In this document: positions 12,401 through 24,299 of the stretch, in pieces | Layout: each line of letters opens with the position of its first letter | How positions within the stretch are numbered: the first letter of the stretch is position 1 | Source: Haliotis asinina | Lineage: Eukaryota > Mollusca > Gastropoda > Lepetellida > Haliotidae | Direction: 5' to 3' | Length of the DNA: 64,000 nt | NCBI RefSeq assembly: GCF_037392515.1 | Contig: NC_090288.1 | Location: forward strand, 10,395,469 to 10,459,468 | Translations under genes and position numbers: made by a program | Notes under the pieces: generated by a model | The model's input: only the letters and a program-made list of their open reading frames with translations | What the model was told of the DNA's origin: nothing | Databases searched by the model: none

Positions 12401-13090
12401 ATGAGTAAAACAAGATTCGAGATGTATGTGAAAGCTGGAAGTGATGGGAAGAATATTGGAGACTGCCCATTCTCTCAGCGCGTCTATATGTACTCACAGC
12501 TGAAGATTCCATCAGAACTTGTCACTGTCATACCCATTGACATCACCAACAAATCGGAAGAATTTCTAAAATTGAACCCAGAAGGGAAAGTTCCAGTACT
12601 TGTGGACCATGAAAAGAATAAAGTTATTGCGGACTCTGGTGCCATCACAAGTTACATACACGACAGTTTCCCAACTCCAGATCTGCATCAGAATTACAGT
12701 GGTCCTGCTGTACAGGCCTCGGGTGGAGTGTTTGGGAAATTGGCTGCTTTATTGAAGAATTCTGACCCAGCCTCCATACCCAAACTGAAGGAAGACCTTG
12801 AAAAGGAGCTGAGAACATTAGATGACTACTTGAAATGTGCAGATTGTAAAGACGGGTTCCTTGTGTGTGACAGGATCTGCGAACTTGACTGTTCAATTCT
12901 CCCAAAGTTGAGGCATGTGCAGGTTGCTGGGAAGTATTTTCAGGGATTTCAGATCCCAGAGGACTGTGTTGCACTTCTTGACTATATCAGGAAGGGGGAA
13001 AGTACAGACGTGTTCAAACAAACCTGCCCCAAGGATGAGGAAATCATTAAGGGCTGGTCAAGACACAACATCATGGTGGTCAAACAGTAG
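12401..13090 (+). CDS. CLIC family protein (chloride intracellular channel / GST-fold), single coding exon
   Basis: A 229-residue CLIC-like protein. CLICs are GST-fold proteins that exist in soluble form and can associate with membranes; several have glutaredoxin-like activity. Visible features: the N-terminal signature KAGSDGKNIGDCPFSQR at 11-27 with the redox cysteine C22 of the CPFS motif; a thioredoxin-fold segment with cis-Pro in KVPVL (63-67); DSG at 78-80; and a helical C-terminal half with the family-typical LPKLRHVQVAGKYFQGFQIP (167-186) and TCPKDEEI near the end. Length is close to vertebrate CLICs (about 240). The start chosen is the ATG 13 bases after a good acceptor; the frame stays open nine more codons upstream but runs into that acceptor. 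All coding sequence is in one exon, unlike vertebrate CLIC genes with several introns. AATAAA follows 516 bp after the stop. Confidence 0.9.
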   Translation: MSKTRFEMYVKAGSDGKNIGDCPFSQRVYMYSQLKIPSELVTVIPIDITNKSEEFLKLNPEGKVPVLVDHEKNKVIADSGAITSYIHDSFPTPDLHQNYSGPAVQASGGVFGKLAALLKNSDPASIPKLKEDLEKELRTLDDYLKCADCKDGFLVCDRICELDCSILPKLRHVQVAGKYFQGFQIPEDCVALLDYIRKGESTDVFKQTCPKDEEIIKGWSRHNIMVVKQ

Positions 13091-13605
13091 ATGCGTAGGA
13101 TTAATGTTACCTGTGGGTGTCCGGGGTCACAATAGCCAGTATATATTACAGTAAACTGCATTAGTATGCATGCTTATATCATAAGGAACTAAAATTAGTT
13201 TTCCTTTTCAGTTTGTTATATATGTAGTCATATATATTTGATGAACAGGCCTTTCAAGGACCAAACATTCAATACTCACCAGTGGCATAAATACTAGGTT
13301 TAAATTCCATTGTTACCATATATTGTTCTTTGTTGAAGTTAGTGATATTGCCCATTATGGGCAGGCCTCAATTGTATTTACCATTTGAGCAGTTAGTGGA
13401 GAGGATTCTAAATCCTTCATTGGGTATGATCTGTGATAACCATTTATAGTGTTTATGGCCACGATATTGATTATTGATGTATGTGGTGTAAAACCTAAGT
13501 CACTCACTCACTAAACCACAGATGTGGTAGAAGGTGACCTCAGTACAAGTAACTCTGACATCTGTATTTTGAAGGCAAATGTAACCAAGGAATGTCTAAT
13601 GAAAA

Positions 13606-13611
13606 AATAAA
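13606..13611 (+). promoter_or_regulatory. Polyadenylation signal of the CLIC gene
   Basis: A canonical AATAAA hexamer 516 bp downstream of the CLIC stop codon on the same strand, followed by a T-rich stretch (TATATTTTTGT). It is a plausible end of a 3' UTR of about 0.53 kb. Confidence 0.5.
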
Positions 13612-13689
13612 GCTACTCTATTATATTTTTGTACATATGTTATGAGTCCTGTCATTTGTGAGCCAAGGGCATTTCACCAAATCTTTAGG

Positions 13690-13846
13690 GGTGGTTGGGT
13701 AGCCAAGTGATTAGAGTGTTCGCTTATCGTGCCAAAGACAGTTTGAAACCACTCATGGTTACAATGTGCAAAGTCCATTTCTGCTGTCCCCAGCTGGAAT
13801 ATTGCTAAAAGTGGAATAAACCTAAAACTCACTTACTCACTCGCCA
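13690..13846 (+). mobile_element. tRNA-derived SINE, near full length
   Basis: The head resembles a tRNA: GGTAGCCAAGTGATTAGAG (box A) and a decayed box B in TTTGAAACCACTC. The body has CCATTTCTGCTGTCCCC and the shared tail AATATTGCTAAAAGTGG then ACTCACTTACTCACTC. A loose tail fragment of the same kind lies just upstream at about 13484-13512. Confidence 0.75.
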
Positions 13847-13978
13847 AATAAGGATCATTAAAGATATATTCAGCAGATCAAATGACAAATTTGTGATTTC
13901 ATTTTCCATGTCTGTGTTTAAGCTGTTATGATGCTGTATGGAAACACCCTGAACCATGATAATTTAAGCACAAGGTTT

Positions 13979-14145
13979 CATTGTGATGTAATGCAAATGT
14001 GTTTGATTACGAGGGGGAAGACTAAAATGGCCCAGTGATGCCAAGGCATTGTGACGCAATGCAAAAAGAGCATATTATCGTCTGATCAAGTGCTGTTGGC
14101 GCTTTTGATCTTTTACCAAAGCATCTTAGAATGGTTAATAGTAAA
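13979..14145 (+). repeat. Dispersed repeat with paired CRE-like motifs, copy 2
   Basis: Inverted relative of 6430-6606. CATTGTGATGTAATGC (13979) and CATTGTGACGCAATGC (14047) are 68 bp apart, exactly the spacing in copy 1. The rest of the match runs through ATTATCGTCTGATC and AAGCATCTTAGAATGG. Confidence 0.6.
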
Positions 14146-14990
14146 TCATTGACCTGGTTTTAGACACCTATCTGTACATATTGGCTGAGGGTAAATCAGG
14201 GGCCTAGTTTGATACAGCTGGCTGTACTTAATGGCTGAAGATGAATAGGGGGCCTGGTTTGATACACCTACCTGTAATTAATGGTTAATGGAAAATCATT
14301 GGCCTGGTTTGAAACACATAGCTGTGCTTAATGGTTAAGAGCAGATCAGGGGCCATGGATTGATACACCTAGCTGTACTTCATGGTTAATGGTAAATCAA
14401 GGCAATAGATTGGTACACCTATTTGTACTTCATGGCTAATGGTAAATCAAGGGCCCTTGTTTGATACACCTAGTTGTACCTAACGGTTGAAGGTACATCA
14501 AGGGCCCTGGTTTGATACACCTAATGGTACTTAAAGGCTAATGGTAAATCAAGGAGCCTATTTTGATACGCCTAGCTGCTCTTAATGGTTAAGGATGAAC
14601 AGGGGGGCTGGTTTGATACACCTAGCTATACCTAATGGGTGAAGGTAACTAAAGCGGCCCTGTGTACGTAATGCTTGATGTAAGTCATTGGCCTTCTTTG
14701 ACACACTTCACTGTACTTAATTGTTAATGGTAAATCACTGGCCTTGTTTCATACACCTAGCTTTGCTTAATCGTTGAATGTAACTCAGGGCTGTAGTTTG
14801 ATACAGCTAGCTGTACTAAATGATTGATGGTAAAATATGGGCCTGGTTTGACACATCCAGCTGTACTTAGTGGTTAATGATAAATCAGGGAGTCTGGTAT
14901 AATACATCCAGCGGTGTGTAATATTTGATTGTAAATCAGGGGTTCTGCTTTGATACATCTTGCTCTACTTAATGGCTGATGGTAAATATG
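14125..14990 (+). repeat. ~50-bp minisatellite, about 17 units
   Basis: Degenerate tandem units of 50 bp, each resembling CCTGGTTTGATACACCTAGC + TGTACTTAATGGTTAATGGT + AAATCAGGGG. Four consecutive units from 14151 are exactly 50 bp; later ones drift by a few bases. No open frame runs through it. Confidence 0.85.
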
Positions 14991-15655
14991 GGGGTCTTGT
15001 ACATCAGGATACACCAGGAAGCGTTGCCTGGATTTTCTTGGAAGATTTCATGTTTGACATGAAGCTTCATACTCAGAAGGCACAGGGCCCAGTTGACTTT
15101 GGTTGTGTTCACATAAATTTCAAGGTCAAAGCGACACTGACGATTGACACCAAGATATCCCAGGAAGGGTTCACTGGATTTTCTTCCTAAATTTTCTAGA
15201 CTTATCTTGAATTATTTTTTATTTCTTTATTACATTCATTTCAAAGTCAAAGTGAGTCTTGAAAATATTTCGGTGTGAACAGCTACGGAGCAAGATGTCA
15301 CTTAAGGTTGATTGGTCATGTTTTTTAACTTCAACTTAAACTACGACCTTCACTTTCATAACTTTAAAATTTGGATAATTTGCGGCGGGGGATTATGTCA
15401 TTTTAGTGACAACTGCTTGTTAAGTTTTAAAATGAAAATCGTACTGAAGCAAATTTCACGTCATTCAAGAATCATCTTTCAAAGGTAATTACAATACAAA
15501 CAACTATGGTCATAAGGAAGTGGAAGTGGTCTTGCACTCTCAAAACAGTCATTAATGTCATATCAAGATTGGTACCGGTTAACTCCAATATTTCTCCCAA
15601 TTTTTCAATCGTAGATTCAAAATGAAGGTCCCCTACTTTTTAAGAGTATATAATT
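14991..15655. other. No gene recognised
   Basis: A 76-codon frame at 14960-15190 partly overlaps the minisatellite and has no recognisable domain. The rest is AT-rich with no feature. Confidence 0.4.
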
Positions 15656-15659
15656 ATGG

Positions 15660-15848
15660 TGGTGGTCTGTAAATAATCCAGCCTGGACTAGGCAATACTC
15701 CGATCAACAGCATGAAGATTGACATACGAAACAGAAGTACGATGACATGTATCAGCCAAGTCAGCGAGCCTGACCACTGGATCCCGTTAGTCGTCTCTTA
15801 CGACAGGCACGGGTTACTGAAGGTCAGTTCTAACCTAGATCTTCACGG
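15660..15848 (-). mobile_element. Long-family SINE, tail-less copy
   Basis: Contains the GGTCTGTAAATAATCCAG, GATCAACAGCATGAAGAT, GTCAGCGAGCCTGACCACTG and GATCCCGTTAGTCG blocks in the same order as other minus copies, ending at the head (GGGTTACTGAAGGTC). The (GAGT)n side is missing. Confidence 0.75.
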
Positions 15849-18805
15849 GTCAGCCGTCCAACTAAGACGTGGTTAATTTAAATAACTGAACACAAATTGT
15901 GTATTTTGACGCAAGGAGAGGTTTGAGACTTTGCATTTCTCAATGTTGGTGTAAAGTGACAACATTGCATAACCTAATTTGCTTACTGATACGCCCAAGT
16001 CCAGTTAATACACGAGAACAATTTTAGTTGTCCGAGTTTTGTTTCTGTCGGAAAATCCGAACAGCTATATCTCATACTAATGTACTTTGTGATGTATTCA
16101 AAATAACGGAGATACTTCGACGGCTTTTAGATGGTGTTTTCCGTGTGTAAAGGCTGGATATTTTGTCTCTGGCCCTTGCACTCATAACCCAATATCCCTG
16201 TCTTTACCAAATATCTGATAAGATTTGGGTGCTCAAGCCACTGGTGCCATGGGTCCCATAGCAACAGTTTTTTCAGCCAATCCCCAGGGTGTATGTTGTC
16301 GCGTGACAGGGGCGAGAGGGAGCGTGGGAACCCCAAGCTCGAAATCTTCCTCTGTCTACCTGTACTGTCTAGGTGACAACAAGCCCTCTGGATTGTGTTG
16401 TAGGTAAGATTTCCGGTTTACCTCCAAATTGCTACTAGGTCTTCTGTATTAGGTTCCAATGCATAGTTATGCTGTTAGCAAGAAAGGTAATTGTGAGCAG
16501 TTTTCAAATTAATACATTATTATTTAATTCTGATAGATCAAAATTTAAAACATGTGTTTGGGTCACTGTTATCAATTGTTCTTGCTGTGCCAAACTGGCA
16601 AAATGTCACTCATCTGTGACTATCCAAATGTGCACTCGATGGCAAGAACAAGTGACATGTACTCATTGTAAAGTACTTCCCTCAGGAAATTAATTTTAGC
16701 AAAGTAGTTTGTGTGTTTGGAATTATAAATTGCTTATTTCATCTGCTTGTCAAAATTGCTCTTGTTCGTTGCTAAATTCAAAATTCCATTTTATTTAATA
16801 CTTGTTGCCGTTAACAGCAGCACTTTTCAGCCATTTTATGTTACATTAAAAAGTGGCTGTACCATTGTCCCGGTTTCCATTGTTTTCCACTGCGCTCACT
16901 TAAAGTATCACTGTGTCATCTGGTGGAAATTTACTGCCGATCGTTATTATGCACTGACCAGTGCTGACCTCTCCACCGAGCAGCACACAACTTTGGTAGT
17001 GTTCGGCTCTCCTCGGCATTCCTCGGCTCCATTCCGGCTGCATTACATAATGGCTGCACCGGATGTAAACAAACCAGGGTCCATCGTCTGCTTCATGTTT
17101 ATAATTATCGTAACACAGTGGAAGCCTAGTACAGTCTCATGTCACCTTATCCAGTATATCTGTAAACTACTACTGATGGGTAATGGCATGTGTGTTACAT
17201 GATCATTCAGCATCTGAATATTACTGTCATCTCAAAACTGTGTTTACTTTTCTACACGAGACTATTTTCTCGTTCTCTTCGCGTCTGGCGTTACGCAATC
17301 TAATGTTGCCAAAAGCCTTAGCATTAACTATCATGTAACCCCCTCAATTTATTGTGTGAAATATCAATCGCAGTTATTTCTTTGGAATTATGTAGTATTT
17401 CTACATACCGTTATATCAATCGTTTCAGGATGTTTCCCCACTTGAGGTGAAAGTGAAGTCACTGTTTATTCAACAGTAATATGATGCATCATATTATATG
17501 GCCAATAATACACCTGCAAATTGTAGCAATATAAATAATGTACCATCCATTTATTACATCTTATTAATTTGTTAATTACAATTAGGTGTTCTTCCTGGGT
17601 AACCACTAGTGGCTTACCCCTTTTCATCGTGAGACGTGATTGTTACGCAATCGGAGCAATTCACCAGGTCTCACACGTTACAACCCGCATGGCTGTTCTT
17701 ATTGATTATATCCGTGGCCTTCAACAGGTCACGTGAACTAAGTTACATCACGTGACTCAGACCAGCACCAAGGAGACGGCGGCTGCCTTGAGTTGATCGT
17801 GTGTGTAATGTGGGTATGTAACAATTTTAGATAAACTTAGCTGTTGCATTAACTGTTACATCGTGTACACGTGAGAACAGAGATTCCACATCAACGCCTA
17901 CAGACTGTATTATAGAGTGGAGTAAATATCGATCTATCAGTCGGCTACATTCAGATATTGCTGGATGATGTCAGTTAGAAGCTGAAACCTTATCCTTTAT
18001 GAAGGCCTACATGCCCAAGAGTGTTAATGATGCCTAGACAACTATCGCTAGCCACACGGACAGATTTCACCAGCCTTTGGGCTGGTAAGGTCACGGTGAC
18101 CTTTTGGGAGGAGATGGAAGTAGGAACGAGCTGTACAGGAAGGTGGGTCAGATCGAGAAAGTGTGCTGTGTCCCAAACCTCCCCTAATCTTGAGCTACAC
18201 TTGCAGGTTTAATCCTCGCGTTAGCATCTTATTCAGAATTAATTAAAGCAGAAGTGAGTCGAAAACTATGGCTGCTAGAATTCGCTCACGTATTCAGCGA
18301 ATTGTGTAGACTGGCGCTCAGTTTCCCAATATATTTAATTTTGACAGTGCTAAACAAACAATTCGTCTCCAACTGAACAGGAGCCCAGATTCAGAAAGAA
18401 ATCTAGACGCTTCATTCAGGGCTTCGGCGTTAAAGACAGGACCACGTAGAATGGAAACTACTGTGAGACTGTGAGCCGGACAACGTGTTGAAGTGTAAGT
18501 TTTCCTATGAGTTATGTCCCTTTAAACAACATTCCATCATGTCTGTGATATGCCCGAGTCCAACAGCTTTTATACCTTTCAGATCACTAACCGTGTAATG
18601 TGAAGTTCTGGGTACCTTATTGTTCATTATCTATTTTAGATAAATGATTTAAACCATGAAGTAATTGCAAAACTGTAGACATATTAGGTACTTTAACATC
18701 AAAAGTGTCATTAAACTATAAAAGATTCACTTTCATAAACTTTGCATCAACAAGTGAATGATATTCAATGATATTATTCCCAATGTAATTTAATTATGTA
18801 ATTTA
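15849..18805. other. No gene recognised (about 3 kb)
   Basis: The longest frame (16747-17202, 151 codons) begins at a non-ATG codon, has no recognisable domain and shows no splice or composition support. No repeat family known from this window was found. Confidence 0.45.
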
Positions 18806-18810
18806 TGTAA

Positions 18811-18864
18811 TTTACATACATACGCACGTACGTACATACATGCATACATACGTACGTACGTACA

Positions 18865-18901
<37 letters not shown>
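18811..18901. repeat. Compound microsatellite (TACA/TACG)n(CA)n
   Basis: Alternating TACATACA and CGTACGTA units pass into about 17 CA repeats. Open frames reading through it on the minus strand are artefacts of the repeat. Confidence 0.9.
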
Positions 18902-19824
18902 CGTGTGAACCTGGATATATCAGTCCAGACACCGACAGGTGTATTGACAATTCTGCTACATATGCATGACGAATAAATGACCATATACGCATACTGTGAG
19001 GACCAATCAAATGACAGCAATCTCTGCTGTCCGATTGTTGTCCATTTTAGTGTTGATACTTCTGTATCTGTATTGACCAATATAAAACTCCAATGGATAC
19101 TCAGTGGTCATACATATAGATTCCCAGTGTTACTTAAATCATTACATTTCACTTTTTCAGGGGATGGTACTCATCGGGGTCACTTCTGCGTCTACCTTAT
19201 GGCCTGAAACGGTCACGTGGTCACGTTTGGAAGTGAACGTCATGAACTAGGAGGCCAGTTCGAGGTAGTTGCGACGGATTTTTCAAACTTCTTTTACACA
19301 TTTACTTAGGAAGATCCCCATGCGACCATACCAGGTGTTTGATAAAGGCTGAACATATCTTGCAACACCAGTTGCACCGACTTTCGGTTTTTAAGAATTG
19401 TCAGCAATTCATCGTTCAACGTTTGAATATATATCTTACTATGGTAGGTTTTCATTACTTTTCATCTCGTGAATGCACATTAAAATGCTAATTTATTCAC
19501 TGGGTGCCGATGAAGTTTAAACTTACAAGAATGTAAGCTTATCGGCTCTGTAAAATGTTCCGCAAATATGCATGGAGGGCGTGCGCGTTGTCTTCATGTA
19601 ACATATTTTTTTGTAACATTTTTACTGTGTAACATAATTATGTTACTTCTTTGGAGCTGGGGTTTTCATACATACCGTAATTAACACAAAAGTGTATGCT
19701 GAACAACCAATGAAACGCAACTCTGGTTTCTCTCAGGTTAGTAAATTGAAGGCATAAACATGAACGCTAACTCATTTTCTCTGAGATTTCATTTTTATTT
19801 TCAAAAGTTCCGTTTTGCTGTTCA
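18902..19824. other. No coding sequence; upstream region of the TRIM gene
   Basis: No gene was recognised. A non-coding first exon of the TRIM gene may lie here, since the coding start is immediately preceded by an acceptor-like TTTCGCTTCAG. Confidence 0.35.
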
Positions 19825-19857
19825 GTGTACTTCGTTAAGGTGCTGGTTTCGCTTCAG

Positions 19858-22067
19858 ATGGCGACTGCTAAAAAGCTGAAGGAGAGACACCTCAGCTGCT
19901 CAATCTGCACTGAAGTGTTCAAAGATCCTGCCACACTTCAGTGTAATCACACATACTGCAAGTCGTGCCTGCTGAACTACATCAACACAAGGCCTGCAAC
20001 AATACAAACCAAGTCCATCCCATGCCCGTCCTGCAGGCAACTAACCCAGGTGACCAATCCGCACAGACCAGTGGAGGAGTGGGTCAGTCAGCTGAAACCC
20101 AGCCACGTCATACAGGGGTTGATGGACGATTTTGGACCAAATGCAGAACGTAATCACTTTTACTTTTCTTTTTTGTTAAAAAAATGGGAAGCTTTTACTC
20201 TTCCTTTTCTAAAAAAATGGGAAGCGTACATGGGCCTGTTTTGACCCGTGATCTTTCTTGCACCTAAATGTTCCTGCACTAGATGCTACTGTATATTTCA
20301 GTAGGTCATTGACAAGTGAGCCCTGCAGCTAGAAGAGTATCATTGTGACAACCTGCGTATTTTGACACATTCATCTAGAAAGTCAGCGTGAACACCATTA
20401 CGGTTAAACCAATGTATGATTTTGTCATGTTTTGAGACAAATGTCAATGAACAAACGTATTTATTTCAGCTGTGGAGGAACACGTGTGCAGTGGGTGTAC
20501 AAAACAAGGAAGGACAACACCAGCCACCGCTGGGTGCTCTGTCTGCAACGTTATGTTCTGTGATGAATGTCTCCAGAGTCGCAACATGAAAGCCAGCTTG
20601 TGTGGCCATGAAGTAGAACAATGGTCTGATCATACAGAAGCAAAGGTCATGTGTAAACACCACACAGACAAGCAGATACAATGGTTCTGTATTGATTGCA
20701 AGCTGGAAATATGCACTAGTTGCCGCAGCTTAAATCATAGGACATGTGAGGGTGTTGAAACAACAGAGGATGTGACTACTCTGGTGAGAGAACAACTGCA
20801 AAACAAATTAGAGCAACTTCATACCAACATGGCAGTTATTGACAAAATATTAACACGGAGAAAATCTGATATTGAGAATATAAACAGACGTTCTGAAAAC
20901 CTCTCGGATCGAGTTGTCGAGGCACGGGAGACAGCGGTGCATGCTATTTTAAGAAAAGAGAAGCAGCTTCTGGACTCCATCCACAAGGCTACGGGGCAAC
21001 AGATACATGAGTTTGAAACAGATATAAAATCCCAGGAGGTCCAGCTACAGATGTTCCAGCAAGAATACGCCAGCACAGCTGATGCTTTGACGTCCAGCTG
21101 TTTAAAGGACATGTATGCGGGCCTTGGATCGGTGGATGAGGTATCTGTGGACAACAGACCAGCAGCTGGAAGGATCGTTTTTACACAAGACCTGGGCAAA
21201 CTGAAACAAGCAGTTGATAACTTACAACTTGGGAAGGTAAACCTTGTGCATGATGTGAGTCATCTCGAGTCTTCTCCTTCTCTTCTCCATACCATACACT
21301 GCAAGGAGGATGACAACAGGAAGAGACCAGACTTGTTTGACGTAACTGTGTTGACTATTGATGGTATGAAAGTCACAGTGGTTGCAGATTTTGATAACAA
21401 AAGACTCAAAACATATTATACGTCAAACCTCAAGTCATGTCACAGTCAGCTACTGCTTTCTAATGGACCTTGGCAAATAGCAAAGTTCTCGGAACATCAA
21501 GTGTTTGTCAGTGTTCCAGACAGTAAGGAAATAGTTACAGTGAACTGTACCCCAGCTCCTGTGTTACGGTCAATTATCAGAACAAGCAAAGTTTACTGCG
21601 CTCTAGCCTATCTGAATCCTTCACAGCTGGTGGCAAGTATTTATGAGCAACCCAACTCAGTTGACGTATTGGACATGTCAGGGAGGGTACTGAGGTCAGT
21701 CACAAACAAAATCTTAAGGACTCCAGACTATATGCATGTGACAAGCAATAACAACCTCCTAGTCAGTGCAAGAGCAGTAAAATCCCTTGTGTGTGTGACC
21801 AGTGACGGTGACCCTGTTTTCACTTACACTCCCACAGGGGGCAGAGCTCTGACCTACCCGTGGGGCATCACAACAAACAGCTCAGGGGATATCCTACTAG
21901 TAGACTATGACGCCAAGGTGATTCAGCTGACTGAGTCAGGGCAGTTTGTCAGGGACGTTCTCACGCGACGTGATGGCGTCGACAATATCCGTGCTGTCAG
22001 CGTTGATGATGAAGGTCACATGTATGTTATGTCGGACAGATATGTAAAGGTATTCGAATTCCGCTGA
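19858..22067 (+). CDS. TRIM-family E3 ubiquitin ligase-like protein (RING, two B-boxes, coiled coil, propeller-like C-terminus)
   Basis: Two exons, 19858-20149 and 20470-22067. The donor AAC|GTAATC and acceptor TTATTTCAG|CTG join in phase 1 to give a Pro codon and a 629-residue protein. Residues 14-59 form a C3HC4 RING (C14, C17, C29, H31, C34, C37, C56, C59). B-box 1 spans about 104-144 and B-box 2 about 159-187 (CKHH, FCIDC, CTSC, NH). A charged coiled coil follows to about 310. The C-terminal half has repeated beta-strand-like blades (PWGITTNSSGDILLVDYDAK, SVDDEGHMYVMSDRYVKVFE) typical of NHL-like six-bladed propellers in TRIM2/3/32/56-type proteins. TRIMs attach ubiquitin and often act in innate immunity; the substrate here is unknown. 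The ATG chosen gives the usual short lead before the RING. Confidence 0.9.
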
Positions 22068-22140
22068 CAGGGATAGACATTGTTCAAGACAGATATGTAA
22101 AGGTATTCGAATTCCGCTGACTGGGATAGACATTTTTCAA
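22035..22140 (+). repeat. 53-bp tandem duplication across the TRIM stop codon
   Basis: The block starting GACAGATATGTAAAGGTATT at 22035 recurs at 22088 with a few changes. The first copy supplies the last codons and TGA of the TRIM gene; the second repeats them as untranslated sequence, including its own in-block TGA. Confidence 0.85.
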
Positions 22141-22594
22141 GCATTTGATTCAATTAAAACAATTGCTTAACAGCAGATCGGGCCTCAGAGGGGTGTGTAA
22201 CCCACACAGAAACCATTGTTCTATTATTATGCATACTGACGATATACCTTTCTTCCAATTATTTGTTTTATTAAAGATTTGAGATACCACCGTCTATTAC
22301 ACACTTCAATCTATGCAGAGGAATGTAAAGACACTTTCCGTAAGAGGGATGAGTTAACAATCTTGACTTTCTCTTTTGTGTTGAACAATACATCATCAAG
22401 TCCGGCATCTTCCAACTACATCTTATAACTTTTGTGGTACGACCGAACATGCTCTTTTTACGACGATTTCTGCGCTCCTGTTGAGACGGAAAAGAAAACG
22501 ATCTAAACAAATTCCGGTACCCCACATTCAAGACGTTACATACAGTTTTTCTAATCGTTTGTTTGTGTGTTCGTTTGTGTGTGTGTGTTGTTTA

Positions 22595-22798
22595 ATGCCG
22601 CTCTGTAGCACTGGTCTGCAGGTAATCGAGTCTCGACCAGATAATCCAGTGATCAACTTCATCATCATCCATCTACGCAGTTGCGATACAGTGACACATG
22701 TGAGCCAAGTCAGTGCGCCTGACCACCCGATCTCGTAAGTCAACTCTTGCCACATGGGTTGCTGAAGATCAATTCTATCCCGGATCTTCTCTGGTCTT
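22595..22798 (-). mobile_element. Long-family SINE, diverged
   Basis: Shares TAATCGAGTCTCGACCAGAT, AATCCAGTGATCAAC, GAGCCAAGTCAG, CCTGACCACCCGATC and GGGTTGCTGAAG with other copies, in the same order. The tail side is degraded (TTTAATGCCGC). Confidence 0.75.
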
Positions 22799-22994
22799 TT
22801 CATGAAAGACACATGCCCGGTTTTATGCATGCGGGACGAAATACAATTTCATGCTATTCCTTATATCATATAAGGTGCGCAATTGATTTACCTTTGCTTG
22901 TGTTTGTGACCGTGATTATTGATAGGGCAGGATATGCTCCCCTTCGAATTCCCAGAACACCTGGTATAGTTTTTGTTTTCATGGTTATTCTTGA

Positions 22995-22998
22995 ACAC

Positions 22999-23058
<60 letters not shown>

Positions 23059-23060
23059 AC
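22995..23060. repeat. (CA)n microsatellite with CG interruptions
   Basis: About 30 dinucleotide units of CA with an internal CGCGCGCG block. Confidence 0.95.
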
Positions 23061-24299
23061 GCCATAAAACAAGAACGGTTCCTTATGAACATAAATATGT
23101 TGTTTTCTGAGTATGAAACCTAAGCTGAGGCTGCTAAGCAACCGTTTCCAGCAACAACACAACGTTGAGTAACTTCCTATCAATGTTACTAGTATTCTCG
23201 ATATCTCCAGGGCATACGTTCTGATAAATCTCCACTATACCCTGGATGCATCGACGGATCAGTCCGGTGATTTTATTACCTCCTTTGGCTGGCTTTTATC
23301 CTACCAGGTGTATACGTGGGAAATCACAACTCACTTTCGCTTTTTAAATTATATAATCGATTAAACTTGGCAACAGAAGCCATGCACAGGGTGTCTGAAA
23401 GAGAAAGTTCTCGCATGTATTTTTTTTAAATTTTCGAACCTATCAATGTGTCTGTATGGTTTCCCCCAAGTTAGAGTCGCACTGCGAACAAACCTTCGCA
23501 GCTGCGACCGTTATCTTCGTTGACACTAGCAAGATCAATTGTAACGGCGGCTTAGCTGATTGGCTATTGTGACAATGCGGAGCATAACTTATAGTCAGAG
23601 GTTGAGATTACCTTTTTGGCCTCTTCTATTTTTTCTGCAACGTTTACATGGGTTATGTGGCTTAAAACCCTAACGCTCTCATTCACTCAGTCACTACACC
23701 TGGGTTAGCTAGCATTTGTTAATTGGGCTCTTTACCACTAAGTGCATGGATTTCATTTCGTGTGCAGCGCACCTGAAATTAAATAGAAAAATATGAATTG
23801 GTGGTGATTGTGCCTCAGCCCAAATCGGATTATGTGAGCATGCGCTTAAATGCGTTTCCACAGGAGATCGCGTAGATGTTTGGATGACTGAGTCTCTCTT
23901 CTTTCAGTCAAACTTCTTTCTGTTTAAAATTACCCACTGTGTTACATGAGTATATTGTTCTCACCATTCGTGTACATGTGTTACATAAAGCACGTGACAA
24001 GATGGCCTAGCGGCATGGATGCACGACCACAGACACTATATTCAGTAAGGAGGCCACTGCATATAGTAGTTTGTATCTTTAATTTACATTTTAAGAAGGT
24101 ATACGGAGCACTCATTTGTTTCTAGAAGTTACAATATTTTATCATGAAAACAGGCCGACGTTGTGCAAAACATCGTAACTTTCATTTTGAAACAAATTTG
24201 TCTTAGTGTGTAATGTATAGGGTTCTTGTATATATTTCGCCATGTATTTGGCTCTTAAATCTTTATAACAACCCCACACAAATACGACATATCATTCAT
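23061..24299. other. No gene recognised
   Basis: No coding signal or known repeat was recognised between the microsatellite and the non-LTR remnant. Confidence 0.4.

Noticed and set aside
16747..17202. 151-codon plus-strand frame
   Set aside because: Starts at a non-ATG codon, has no recognisable domain, no splice context and no composition bias.
19858..20244. TRIM as a 128-residue RING-only protein ending in the intron
   Set aside because: A good donor (GTAATC) and a phase-matched acceptor at 20469 join it to B-boxes, the usual TRIM order.
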